From Halocatena salina (GTDB lineage Archaea > Halobacteriota > Halobacteria > Halobacteriales > Haloarculaceae), in contig NZ_CP096020.1 of assembly GCF_023115355.1 (NCBI RefSeq), positions 468,510 to 532,509 of the forward strand: 64,000 nt of DNA. The letters run 5' to 3'. The position numbers and the translations under genes were made by a program. Positions 1-8,397 of this stretch are shown in pieces. Below the pieces are notes generated by a model, which saw only the letters and a list, made by a program, of their open reading frames with translations, did no database searches and was not told the origin of the DNA. Numbering within the stretch: position 1 is the first letter of the stretch; every line of letters begins with the position of its first letter.

Positions 1-499
1 GATAGGCGAAAAAGATCAACAACAAGAGCGCCAGTACGTAGTATGGAGTTGATCCCATCAGAATCGCCCACGAGGTGAGTCCGACGTCCAGTTTGCTTCC
101 TTCCCAGTATGCCATCAACGCACCGATGATAACACCCATAAAGAAACTAATGAAAAGCGACCAACTCAGTACGAACAACGTCCACGGTAGGGATCGCGCG
201 ATGATATCGACGACCGGTTCGGAATAGTACATCGAGATCCCAAGGTTTCCCTGGAGCATGTTACCCATATAATCGAGGTAAGCGTACGGAATCGGTTTGT
301 TCGGATCGACGCTCAATCGAAGTTCGACGAGGTGTCGGGCCCGAGCTGGATTGACCCCCTGCTGGATCAGCTGTTGAACCATCGCGCCCATCGGATTACC
401 CGGCAACAGTCGCACCAGAGCGAACGTCAGGGTGAGAACCACCCACAATGTAAACACTGTTTGGCCGATACGTCGTGTTCGCCAGCCTATATTCACCAT
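1..499 (-). CDS. Dipeptide/oligopeptide-type ABC transporter permease (DppB-like), N-terminal part
   Basis: The reading frame starts at the ATG at 499 and runs off the left edge after 166 codons, so the C-terminal half is missing. The protein opens with a membrane segment (about residues 11-30) followed by LLPGNPMG, the usual N-terminal signature of DppB/OppB permeases. A periplasmic-type loop follows (PIPYAYLDYMGNMLQGNLG), then further hydrophobic segments from about residue 105. These proteins form half of the membrane channel of peptide, nickel or sugar-oligomer importers (family knowledge). The partner permease, ATPases and binding protein would lie to the left. A TATA-like box near 533-540 fits this start. 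Confidence 0.85.
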   Translation of the reverse strand, partial: MVNIGWRTRRIGQTVFTLWVVLTLTFALVRLLPGNPMGAMVQQLIQQGVNPARARHLVELRLSVDPNKPIPYAYLDYMGNMLQGNLGISMYYSEPVVDIIARSLPWTLFVLSWSLFISFFMGVIIGALMAYWEGSKLDVGLTSWAILMGSTPYYVLALLLLIFFAY

Positions 500-532
500 A
501 GTATCGTTACACGTATCCGTTGCGTTTCGACT

Positions 533-540
533 ACTTAAAT
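533..540 (-). promoter_or_regulatory. TATA-like box for the DppB-like permease
   Basis: Read on the minus strand, ATTTAAGT lies about 34-41 bp upstream of the ATG at 499. This is slightly far for a leaderless start but fits a short leader. Confidence 0.4.
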
Positions 541-669
541 CCAGCGGGAGTCTCGCGTACAACGTAACGATGGAACGTAGGCGCGGGTGAGTATCGAACG
601 ACCAGCGAGAATACAAAAAGGGTTATCGACCTACGAACGGTGTTCAATGCGGGCGTTTCGGTGTCGAGC

Positions 670-864
670 TTACACCGGATCCCAGCCGGTGTAGAGCACC
701 GTTACGCTCATCATGAGTGTAAGAACAGTCGGAAGAAGTGTGAGGAGTGCGACGACGTACGATCCAGTACCTGGCTCGACGTAGAGAAACGAGAATCCGA
801 GTAACAACAAAAACAACACATCGATCCCGAGAACGACTCTCGATATGGACTGCGCCAATCCCAT
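670..864 (-). CDS. Small two-helix membrane protein, function unknown
   Basis: A 64-residue protein with two hydrophobic segments (roughly residues 9-27 and 35-57), ending in TGWDPV. I do not recognise the family. The same frame can be extended to an ATG at 963, but that would overlap the end of the upstream pectate-lyase-like gene by 43 bp. A TATA-like CTTATTA at 888-894 lies about 27 bp upstream of the ATG at 864, which favours the shorter form. It lies directly behind the pectate-lyase-like gene on the same strand. No function can be inferred. Confidence 0.5.
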   Translation of the reverse strand: MGLAQSISRVVLGIDVLFLLLLGFSFLYVEPGTGSYVVALLTLLPTVLTLMMSVTVLYTGWDPV

Positions 865-920
865 GATTGGAGGCACGGCTATACCGTAATAAGTGTTTAT
901 CTGACGAAGGGTCTCGATGG

Positions 921-3284
921 CTACTGAGATCTCTCGACGCGCCGGGCCCACGAACGGAGCCACGCACGCGTCCCGCCGTTGGGAACGGTCAGCTCGTGGG
1001 TGGTAACTGCTAACTCGGGATAGCCGCCGACCTCCGTTTGGCTCTCGATGTACTCGCCATCGCGGTTACGGATCAGATCGATGACACGCTCGTCGTGGGG
1101 CGTCCGGTCAGCGGGCCGTGCTCCCGCGTTCTCTAAGTTGTGTTCGTACACGTCTGCCGACGGCATCGCTTCGAGTCCGGCAGGCCAGACCGGACGCTCA
1201 CCGAGCCGTTCGTCGACGTCGATCAGCGGGTCGGTGTCTGGATCGGCGCGGTTGTCGCGGGCATAAACGTGACCGTTGCTGATCGGGGCCTGATCCGCGT
1301 CGAGTGGATCAAGAAAGCTATTCCCGACGATCGCCGAGTACGCCTCTTCGGCGGGAGTCGCTCCCGAGTTGAAGTGATACACGACGTTGTTGACGACAGC
1401 GGTTCGACCACCAAGGTTCGGGTTCCGTGCCCTGTTGAGCGCCCAGACGTTGCCTAGCCAGCATATGTTTTCCGCGTCGTCGCCGGCCCCGATGGAGCCG
1501 TATCCGTATCTGATGTCCAAGGCCTCGGCGATCAGGCTGTTCGATACCGTCGTGTCCGTCGTCCTGTACGCGACGGAGAGGTTTTCGACCGTTCCCCACG
1601 TGGCTGTACAGTGGTCGATGACGTTGTTTCCGACGTCGTCGTCCGTCGTGAGCGAGTCGACCGCCCAGTCACGAACCGTATCGTGACCGGCGTCGCCCGC
1701 GCGGAATCGTAGGTGCTGGATCACACAGTTGTTCGCATCAAGCACGAAACTCCCGCGGACGAACGTGATGCCCGGCGAAGGCGCAGTCTGACCGGCCAGA
1801 TACAGATCGTCGTGTGAAACGACGAGACGGCGTTCATCGAGATCGATGGTACCGCTGGTTTCGAACACCACGAGGCGAGGCCCATCGATGTCGACAGCCG
1901 CTTGCAGTTGTCGCCGCGTCGGTTCGGTGATCGGAACGATCGGGGTGGTGTCATCGAGCCACGGAGCAAGGTCTGCGAATCCGTCGGCCGGATCGAAATG
2001 GGAAACGCTGTCGGGACCGGCTCCGGTCTTGCCACTCGAAGTACGGGCAGCGGTGTTAAACAGGTAAACCGGGCTAGTGATGGGGGTGCCATCGGCGGTC
2101 TCGACGGTCGCTCGAATCTGGTAGTAGCGCCTGCTCGTCAGTTCCGAAAGATCACGAGCGAACGATCCCCCCGCAGTGGGCGTCTGAGAACCTGTTGCGG
2201 TCCAGGACGCGCGGGGGACCATCCGATACTCGAACACAGCCTCAACCGCTCCGGGATCGGCGATGTCCACCGACGCTTCGACCGTCGCTGACGTCGGGGA
2301 GACGTTCGTTATGGTCTCTATGGAAACGATACTCGAGGTGGTGAATCGTCGGATTGCTCCAGTGGCGTCATCACCGTCGCTGGTTTCAATGACCGCTCGG
2401 TACTCGTACTCTGTGACGCTCCGCGAGAGACCCGAAATTCCCCGAGTAAACGCGCTAGTCCCGTCGTGTGTCTCCGGCGGCGTCGTGGTCCACGACGTCG
2501 CCCCCTGTTCTCGGTACTCGAAATAACACTCCGCGGTGTCGGCACCACCGAGATCCGTTAATTCCCCCCGTAGCGTAGCACTGGTCGCCGTCACGTCCGT
2601 CGGCTCGTCGGTCGAGACGAAGGGAACGCTCGTTTCGGTAGAAACGCTACCGGCCGTCCTGACGCTGCCGATATCCCGGTTCGCAGTCGGCCCAACTCCT
2701 TCGAGATCCTTGAACGTCGCTCGACAGAGGACGTTCTCGTTGTGACTGGTAACCGCCAGCCCGAGATACGCGTCGTCGCTGATGGTGATGTCATCAGCGG
2801 TGAACCGACGGATCATTGCCCAGTCGCTCTCGCCGGCCGGCTCGTCCTGTGAACCGAACGCCTCGATGACGTCACCTGCCCGTTTCAAGCGCATCCAGTC
2901 GGCGTAGATGTTCGTCGAGCTCTCCATCATCTGTGTTTGTACTCCCGTTTCGGGTCGCCACTGTACCGACTCTTCTTCCGTCGGCCGCCGCCGGAGCATC
3001 AGGTTCTTCGAATCCGCGTCGAGCGTCTCCCGTACCATGAGTCCAGCTTTCGCCCAAACGTTCGTATCCTCCACAAAGAGGTTCTGAACGACTACGTCGA
3101 AATCACCGCTGACCGGCGCATAGTAGTAATGAAACGCGTCTTCGGTTCCCCAGATGTCGACCCCACCGCCTTGCAACGTGATGACTGTCGCCGCGTCGGC
3201 GGTATCGCTGACCAGCGCTCCGATCGAGAGACCGATACTCCCCGCTCCGATCGCACGCAAAAACGTACGCCTGTTGTGTGTCAT
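921..3284 (-). CDS. Secreted multidomain pectate-lyase-like protein
   Basis: A 787-residue exported protein. Residues 1-31 form a Tat signal (NRRTFLRAIG, then a hydrophobic stretch ending at ADA). Residues about 35-190 look like a DUF1349/concanavalin-type beta-sandwich (VVVQNLFVEDTNVWAKAGLM). Two fibronectin-III-like modules follow at about 220-310 and 315-410, each with a T(S)ATL/V...FEYR pattern. The C-terminal part (about 430-750) resembles the right-handed beta-helix of pectate lyases (LVVFETSGTIDL, then VIDHCTATWG and NVVYHFNSG). The likely role is extracellular cleavage or binding of pectin-like polysaccharide, supplying sugar acids to the neighbouring genes. Catalytic residues were not assigned, so a binding-only role is possible. 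Confidence 0.8.
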   Translation of the reverse strand: MTHNRRTFLRAIGAGSIGLSIGALVSDTADAATVITLQGGGVDIWGTEDAFHYYYAPVSGDFDVVVQNLFVEDTNVWAKAGLMVRETLDADSKNLMLRRRPTEEESVQWRPETGVQTQMMESSTNIYADWMRLKRAGDVIEAFGSQDEPAGESDWAMIRRFTADDITISDDAYLGLAVTSHNENVLCRATFKDLEGVGPTANRDIGSVRTAGSVSTETSVPFVSTDEPTDVTATSATLRGELTDLGGADTAECYFEYREQGATSWTTTPPETHDGTSAFTRGISGLSRSVTEYEYRAVIETSDGDDATGAIRRFTTSSIVSIETITNVSPTSATVEASVDIADPGAVEAVFEYRMVPRASWTATGSQTPTAGGSFARDLSELTSRRYYQIRATVETADGTPITSPVYLFNTAARTSSGKTGAGPDSVSHFDPADGFADLAPWLDDTTPIVPITEPTRRQLQAAVDIDGPRLVVFETSGTIDLDERRLVVSHDDLYLAGQTAPSPGITFVRGSFVLDANNCVIQHLRFRAGDAGHDTVRDWAVDSLTTDDDVGNNVIDHCTATWGTVENLSVAYRTTDTTVSNSLIAEALDIRYGYGSIGAGDDAENICWLGNVWALNRARNPNLGGRTAVVNNVVYHFNSGATPAEEAYSAIVGNSFLDPLDADQAPISNGHVYARDNRADPDTDPLIDVDERLGERPVWPAGLEAMPSADVYEHNLENAGARPADRTPHDERVIDLIRNRDGEYIESQTEVGGYPELAVTTHELTVPNGGTRAWLRSWARRVERSQ

Positions 3285-3311
3285 TAGATACCCCTGTACG
3301 AACCATACGTT

Positions 3312-3324
3312 TCAAATATTTAAA
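3312..3324 (-). promoter_or_regulatory. TATA box of the pectate-lyase-like gene
   Basis: Read on the minus strand this is TTTAAATATTTGA, centred about 34 bp upstream of the ATG at 3284, in an AT-rich intergenic stretch. It fits an archaeal promoter with a very short or absent leader. Confidence 0.5.
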
Positions 3325-3476
3325 TTTATCTTATAAAATAATATTAATAATTAGTTATAAAATTAGAGAAATTTGAACTCCGATAGAACTCATGCAGATA
3401 GTCCTTGTCGGAAAGATCGTACGGCTAAGTCCGACATCTGCTTCTGTTGTGCTTTCGCGAGCGAGTACATCACAAC

Positions 3477-3484
3477 CTATAAAT
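3477..3484 (+). promoter_or_regulatory. TATA box of the Gfo/Idh/MocA gene
   Basis: CTATAAAT is centred about 30 bp upstream of the ATG at 3510, which implies a leaderless transcript and supports that start over the out-of-frame ATG at 3506. The rest of the 225-bp gap (3285-3509) shows nothing else recognisable. Confidence 0.55.
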
Positions 3485-3509
3485 CCATACTGATTGCACA
3501 TAGAAATGA

Positions 3510-4526
3510 ATGGCAGGCAGTGATCTTCGATACGGTATCGTTGGCTGTGCCGGAATGGGGGACACTCACGCAACGGCTGTCGAAGCGATCGATGGCGCGA
3601 CGTTGGTCGCTTGTGCGGACATCAAGGCGGAAATAGCCCGATCCGTTGGGAACGACTACGGGATCGCCTGGTACACGGACCCAACTGAGATGGTGATCGA
3701 CGCGGATCTCGACCTCGTGAGTGTCTGTACACCCAACGGAACACACCTCGAAATAGTGAACGATCTCGCAACGACAGGCGTCGACATCCTCTGTGAGAAA
3801 CCGCTCGAGATCACGCCCGAGCGCGTCGATCGGCTGATCGACGTCTGTGAACGCGAGAACACCACCCTCGGCTGTATTCTCCAACGGCGGACGTTCGGTG
3901 GGCCACGGCTCGCACGTGCCGCACTCGCTGACGGTCGTCTCGGTAATCTGATCTTCGGAGACGTTCGGGTGACGTGGCACCGAAAGCAGTCTTATTATGA
4001 GGACAACGCGTGGCATGGAACGACTGACACTGATGGTGGGATCCTCTTCACTCAGGCGCTGCATGGGATCGATCTCCTTCAGTGGGTGACAGGGGGAATC
4101 GAGCGGATCTCCGCCGAACTCGGCACGCTCCACCACGATATCGAAGTCCCGGATACCGCGATCGCGAGCGTCGAATTCACCGACGGCGGTTATGGGCAAA
4201 TCACGGCCACGACAGCGGTGTTTCCACAACAGCCGATCAGCCTCCGTCTTCAGGGTACTAGGGGGACGGTTCAGTGGCACGAAGACAAATCCGACCACGA
4301 GAACGAACTCGAAGCGTTCGAGACGGTTGACAGTCCTGTCGACGCCACACCCGAACCGTTCCATCTGGGAACCGGTATCCGGGGCCAAGTGCGGGACTTC
4401 GTCGCGGCTGTTCGTGACAACCGCGATCCGATGGTTCTCCCTAAAGAGGCGCGCAAAGCACTCGAAATCACGTTTGCAGCTCGAAAAGCCGCCAACCATG
4501 GTGAATGGGTCGACGTCGGTCACTAA
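3510..4526 (+). CDS. Gfo/Idh/MocA family NAD(P)-dependent oxidoreductase
   Basis: A 338-residue protein of normal family length. Residues 7-20 carry the Rossmann nucleotide-binding start (YGIVGCAGMGDTH), and the family EKP motif is at residues 96-98 (CEKPLEI), where the lysine is catalytic in characterised members. The C-terminal half holds the alpha/beta sheet domain with the HGIDLLQWVTGG stretch typical of sugar dehydrogenases. Such enzymes oxidise or reduce a hydroxyl on a sugar, inositol or sugar acid. The DHDPS-family gene is 71 bp downstream with its own promoter, and secreted carbohydrate-active proteins flank both. The exact substrate cannot be read from sequence. Confidence 0.85.
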   Translation: MAGSDLRYGIVGCAGMGDTHATAVEAIDGATLVACADIKAEIARSVGNDYGIAWYTDPTEMVIDADLDLVSVCTPNGTHLEIVNDLATTGVDILCEKPLEITPERVDRLIDVCERENTTLGCILQRRTFGGPRLARAALADGRLGNLIFGDVRVTWHRKQSYYEDNAWHGTTDTDGGILFTQALHGIDLLQWVTGGIERISAELGTLHHDIEVPDTAIASVEFTDGGYGQITATTAVFPQQPISLRLQGTRGTVQWHEDKSDHENELEAFETVDSPVDATPEPFHLGTGIRGQVRDFVAAVRDNRDPMVLPKEARKALEITFAARKAANHGEWVDVGH

Positions 4527-4566
4527 CGGGGTAAAACCAGCGAGCAGCGTCGGAGCTATGCGATAG

Positions 4567-4574
4567 ATTTATAC
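4567..4574 (+). promoter_or_regulatory. TATA box of the DHDPS-family gene
   Basis: TTTATAC-type box centred about 27 bp upstream of the ATG at 4598. The spacing indicates a leaderless transcript separate from the upstream oxidoreductase. Confidence 0.55.
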
Positions 4575-4597
4575 TATGTGCGACACATCGGAGAGCT

Positions 4598-5536
4598 ATG
4601 TCCCTGTCAGAGCAGCAGGTACGGAGTCGTCTTCAAGGCGTAGCTGTTGGATTATTGACTCCATTCAGCGACGGACATGATATTCGACATGAGGAACTCG
4701 CAGAGAACGCTAAAGAGCTGTACGACGCGGGAATTCGAACGTTTCTAGGGGCTGCGAACATCAGCGAGTATCACTCGTTGTCCAAGAGCGAACGAGCAGA
4801 CGTGGTCGAGACGAGCGTGAAAGCGTTGCCATCGGACGCCTGCGTGCTAGCCGGCGTCGGTGGCAGCACGGCTGAGGCCACGGAGCTGATTCGCACGTAC
4901 GATCGTCTCGATGCCGATGCGATGATGATCATGCCGCCCGATCACACGTATATCCACGAACAGGGGTTGTTAGAGTATTACCGCGAACTCGGTGCAGCGA
5001 CAGAGACGCCACTCGTCCCGTACGTTCGAGGGTTCGATCCGTCCGTCGAGTATCTTGCCCGTCTCACTCACATCGACAGTGTCGTTGGGATCAAATACGC
5101 GCTGAAAGATCCAGTGAAGCTGGGTGCCGGCGTCGCTGCCGGGGCCGACGAAGTCGTCTGGGTCGATGGCCTCGCTGAGCCGTTTGCCATCTCCTTTTGG
5201 GCTGAAGGCGCAGAAGGGTTCTCGGCTGGAGTCAGCAACTTCAGGCCCGAAGTCGGTCTCGAACTGTACGATGCGCTCTCCACGGGAGACTGGGAGCGAG
5301 CGTGCCAGCTCCGGAACATCTGTCTCCCATACCAGAACTTCCGGGATGAGACGGGTCAGGAAAACGAGATCGAGGGTGCGATCAGCGTTTCAGCCGTCAA
5401 AAAGGGTCTCGAACTCGCCGGACTCAACGGTGGGTCAGTCCGAGAACCGATCCGCCCGCTCGCCGACGAAGAAGAGCGCAAAGCTGAGCGTCTCTACGAT
5501 CAACTCGACGACGACATCGAATCCCTCATCGGATGA
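4598..5536 (+). CDS. Dihydrodipicolinate synthase family aldolase/dehydratase
   Basis: A 312-residue (beta/alpha)8 protein. The Schiff-base lysine is visible at residue 166 in VVGIKYALKDP, and the family tyrosine lies at about 142 (LVPYVRG). The usual GTGxxGE motif of true DapA is replaced by GAANISEY at residues 51-58, so this is probably not lysine biosynthesis. Members with such changes include 2-keto-3-deoxy sugar-acid aldolases and 5-dehydro-4-deoxyglucarate dehydratases. The setting among sugar dehydrogenase and pectin-related genes suggests a sugar-acid step, which is inference. It ends with an acidic tail. Confidence 0.8.
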   Translation: MSLSEQQVRSRLQGVAVGLLTPFSDGHDIRHEELAENAKELYDAGIRTFLGAANISEYHSLSKSERADVVETSVKALPSDACVLAGVGGSTAEATELIRTYDRLDADAMMIMPPDHTYIHEQGLLEYYRELGAATETPLVPYVRGFDPSVEYLARLTHIDSVVGIKYALKDPVKLGAGVAAGADEVVWVDGLAEPFAISFWAEGAEGFSAGVSNFRPEVGLELYDALSTGDWERACQLRNICLPYQNFRDETGQENEIEGAISVSAVKKGLELAGLNGGSVREPIRPLADEEERKAERLYDQLDDDIESLIG

Positions 5537-5731
5537 GCGTGTCGCTGCCGGAACGGGACGAAAAGGAACCCAGGTAGCGAATCGACCAAATCGGGTGTGT
5601 TCCGTCGGGGGGAACGAGCCCGTATAGTCACATCACTCACAGTCTCCCAACCAGCCCGGATGACATTCACCGTCTCACAGTTCACCGGTGCTCGTCTATC
5701 ATCCCGAGTGATACCACGGAACACTCGCGAA

Positions 5732-5751
5732 TTACAATAGTACAGTTGTCA
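5732..5751. promoter_or_regulatory. Degenerate dyad site TTACA-N10-TGTCA
   Basis: TTACA at 5732-5736 and TGTCA at 5747-5751, ten bases apart, with an AGTAC core. It matches the other three sites in the window except for one base in the right arm. Confidence 0.4.
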
Positions 5752-6117
5752 TCGTTCGTGGTAGACGAACGCACCCCGACTTGGAGAGTCTAACGCAGAA
5801 ACGTCCCGATAGAAACGTCTCACAGTCCAATCAGAGACGACAGGTGGTTTGCTACAGCGGAACGTTCTCCCGTCCACATGTATCATTTCCTATCACACAC
5901 CACGCTGTTCACGCGGTAATACCGCCGAAAAAACGGCTGTACCGAATCATCCGTTTCGGACTACGGGAAAGACAGACATCTTATTAGCTGATAATTGAAT
6001 TCATATATCATAATATTGCCAGCCGCCTGCGAGCGGGAGCGGAGTGGACCGGCGGGACACACACCTCCCCATTATATCGAGTCGTCGGGACCCACCGCAG
6101 AACGAATCACATCCATC

Positions 6118-6149
6118 ATTACATGCGTACGACTGTAATCCAATTACAG
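6118..6149. promoter_or_regulatory. Compound dyad site TTACA-N10-TGTAA with overlapping palindrome
   Basis: ATTACA (6118-6123) and TGTAAT (6134-6139) form a perfect dyad with a 10-bp core TGCGTACGAC. The right arm is shared with a second perfect palindrome, CTGTAAT-CCA-ATTACAG (6133-6149). The 16-mer gtacgactgtaatcca recurs exactly near 26594. This is a likely protein-binding site; the protein is unknown. Confidence 0.5.
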
Positions 6150-6348
6150 TCATCTTCAACGAGATGATGGCACGCCAGAACGAGTATGTACGAAAACCAC
6201 GATTCATTGAACGATCGGCCCACGCAGACAGCCCATTCTATACAAATGGTCCCCATCTACAGTTAATAGTTCATTTGATACATATAAGTAAATTTGATGT
6301 GTATTGTCATACATCGTGGGGGACCGTCCGGTCCGATAGGCACACTAG

Positions 6349-8244
6349 TTATCCGCTCTGCCCGTCGTGTTCGATGCGGTAGATTCCGGCATTCGATCCT
6401 TCGTAGCCTTCTCCCCATTCTAAGAGATACAACACGCCGTTCGGACCGATTTCCAGATCCATCGGTGACAACAGTTTTGCGTTCGGCATGAACGCCGCTA
6501 TATCAGTCACGGAACCGTCTTCGGCGTACTCCACGGTTTTGAGCCAGTTCGCCCCCCACTCCGCGATGAAATGCTTGCCGTCGTACTCTTCTGGGAGGGC
6601 ACCCGCGCCTGAATCGTCGCTGTACCGGTAAACAGGGCCCCCCATCGGAGCGCCGCCTTCGAGAGTTGGCCAAGGAGCTTCATCGGGGACGGCCGCGTAA
6701 TCAGGTGCATCGGTGTATGCATCCCACGAGAACGGGTACCAGAGCGTCGCTGGCCGGACTGAAGGGAGTTCTTCGAGACCGTCGTTGTTCGGTGAGCCGT
6801 TAACCGGGTTTGCGGGATCGAATGGACCATCGGACTCCTCTGTCTCGAAATCGTACTCGACGTAGGGATGGTTCGGTCCCCGTACGTATGGCCACCCGGC
6901 ATTCATGGGTTCGGAGACGCTGTTGATCTCGACGATGCCGATCGGACCGCGACCAGCGTCCCACTCACCGGCGTCCGGTCCGTAGTCGGCGTAGTGTAGC
7001 ACGCCGGTTTTCTGGTCGACGCTCATTCGGAAAGGATTACGCACCCCCATCACGTAGATCTCCGGACGAACCAGTCCGTCCTCGATCTCTGCGGCGTACT
7101 CGTCCTGTGGAAAGAGGTTGTCGTCGGGAACCGAGTACGATCCGTCGTCCTCGGGGGAGATTCGGAGGATCTTCCCGCGTAAATCCGCCGTGTTGGCCGC
7201 TGTCCGCTGTGCGTCGTACGGTTCCCGTCCGTCACGCTCGTCGATCGGCGTGTACCCATCCGATTCGTGCGGATTGGTATCGTCACCGGTCGAGAGGTAG
7301 AGGTCACCCGACGGACCGAACTCGATGTCGCCACCCGCGTGACAACACGTTTCACGCTGGGTTGGAACCCGCAGGATCTCGACCTCACAGTCGGGATCGA
7401 TCGAGTTGCCCCGGACACGGAACCGTGACAGCTGATTGTACGGTTCGTCGCCGACGACCTCGTTCGGCGGGGAGTAGAACAGATACACCCAGCCGTTCTC
7501 TTCGAAGGCAGGATCGAAAGCCAGACCCTGAAGACCGTCTTCCTGTCCGGTGTAAACGTCGATTTCGAGGGCAGTCGTGATCTCACCGCTTTCGGGATCG
7601 ATCACACCCACACGTCCCGTTCCTGTGGTCTCATCCTCGGCGTCCTCGCTGAAGTTACCGCCACGAGTGGTGTAAAACACTCGACCATCAGGCGCGATCT
7701 CGATCGCCATTGGATCAGTGAGATCCGAAGCCAGCTGTCGTTTCGTAAACGGAGACGGGTCCGTTTCGTCGTCGCCATCCGTCTCCGTCTGTTCGTCATC
7801 CTCGGTACTGCCTGTGATTTCGACACTGCCCCGCATCGATTGGGGATGTGGTTGGCAGAAGTACTCCGACATTTCTTCCGTAGCGGTGAATTCGACGGTT
7901 TGTGTCTCTCCCTGTTCTGCCATGATATCAGACGAGAGGAGTTCTTGCTCGTTTCCGTCGACGACCACGAAGTTATGCCCCATCCCGTCCCGGTTCGTCC
8001 ACTCGACGGTCACCGCCTCACCAGGTTCGAAAGTGAGCGTAGGATTGGTCTCGTCCGCGATATCGTCGGGTGAAACACCCTGCCACCCAGATATCTGACC
8101 GTCAAGCGTGATCGATGATCGGGCACTGACAGGCCAACTCATCCCTGCGGTCCCGATCACCCCGACCGCGCCGAGCGCCCGGAGAACCTGCCGTCTGCTC
8201 GTGATTCCATTCGTCAGACTCTTACCCTGATCCGAGTTACTCAC
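6349..8244 (-). CDS. Exported cupredoxin/PQQ-type sugar dehydrogenase fusion
   Basis: A 631-residue protein with a Tat signal (SRRQVLRALG, residues 16-25). Residues about 48-145 form a halocyanin/plastocyanin-like copper domain: His90, Cys130, His133 and Met137 are in the right order and spacing for a type 1 site (YFCQPHPQSM). A low-complexity acidic linker follows. From about residue 165 to the end is a soluble glucose dehydrogenase (GSDH/YliI-type) six-bladed propeller, with ADLRGKILRI and VMGVRNPFRM as typical motifs. The likely reaction is oxidation of an aldose or related sugar outside the membrane, with electrons passed to the fused copper centre. The substrate is unknown. The PQQ requirement is a family inference. 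Confidence 0.85.
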   Translation of the reverse strand: MSNSDQGKSLTNGITSRRQVLRALGAVGVIGTAGMSWPVSARSSITLDGQISGWQGVSPDDIADETNPTLTFEPGEAVTVEWTNRDGMGHNFVVVDGNEQELLSSDIMAEQGETQTVEFTATEEMSEYFCQPHPQSMRGSVEITGSTEDDEQTETDGDDETDPSPFTKRQLASDLTDPMAIEIAPDGRVFYTTRGGNFSEDAEDETTGTGRVGVIDPESGEITTALEIDVYTGQEDGLQGLAFDPAFEENGWVYLFYSPPNEVVGDEPYNQLSRFRVRGNSIDPDCEVEILRVPTQRETCCHAGGDIEFGPSGDLYLSTGDDTNPHESDGYTPIDERDGREPYDAQRTAANTADLRGKILRISPEDDGSYSVPDDNLFPQDEYAAEIEDGLVRPEIYVMGVRNPFRMSVDQKTGVLHYADYGPDAGEWDAGRGPIGIVEINSVSEPMNAGWPYVRGPNHPYVEYDFETEESDGPFDPANPVNGSPNNDGLEELPSVRPATLWYPFSWDAYTDAPDYAAVPDEAPWPTLEGGAPMGGPVYRYSDDSGAGALPEEYDGKHFIAEWGANWLKTVEYAEDGSVTDIAAFMPNAKLLSPMDLEIGPNGVLYLLEWGEGYEGSNAGIYRIEHDGQSG

Positions 8245-8265
8245 GAAGAAAGTATTTCATTTCTA

Positions 8266-8274
8266 CATATAAAT
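8266..8274 (-). promoter_or_regulatory. TATA box of the sugar dehydrogenase gene
   Basis: Minus-strand ATTTATATG-type box about 22-30 bp upstream of the ATG at 8244, within a very AT-rich spacer (8260-8330). Confidence 0.5.
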
Positions 8275-8397
8275 AATTATCGGTTAATAATATATTATTA
8301 TTTTATTAGAATAGTGATATATTATCTAATAGTTAGTATGATTGCATTATACTCGGGTCCAATAGCGGTGAGGCGAGAGGAAGCGCAGATCGGTTGT

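Larger units (their letters stand above)
5537..6348. other. 812-bp intergenic region with two dyad-symmetric sites
   Basis: No convincing gene is seen; the short frames here lack start signals and haloarchaeal amino-acid composition. The region holds one full and one degenerate copy of the TTACA-N10-TGTAA motif described below, and an AT-rich stretch near 5990-6010 and 6270-6300. It separates two convergent transcription units (DHDPS-family gene from the left, sugar dehydrogenase from the right). Confidence 0.6.

Noticed and set aside
3477..4523. Long open frame on the minus strand opposite the Gfo/Idh gene
   Set aside because: It is antisense to a clear oxidoreductase with intact motifs. 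Its protein has no recognisable fold and is a by-product of low stop frequency.
4598..5536. True DapA (lysine biosynthesis)
   Set aside because: The usual GTGxxGE motif is replaced by GAANISEY, and the gene lies among sugar catabolic genes.
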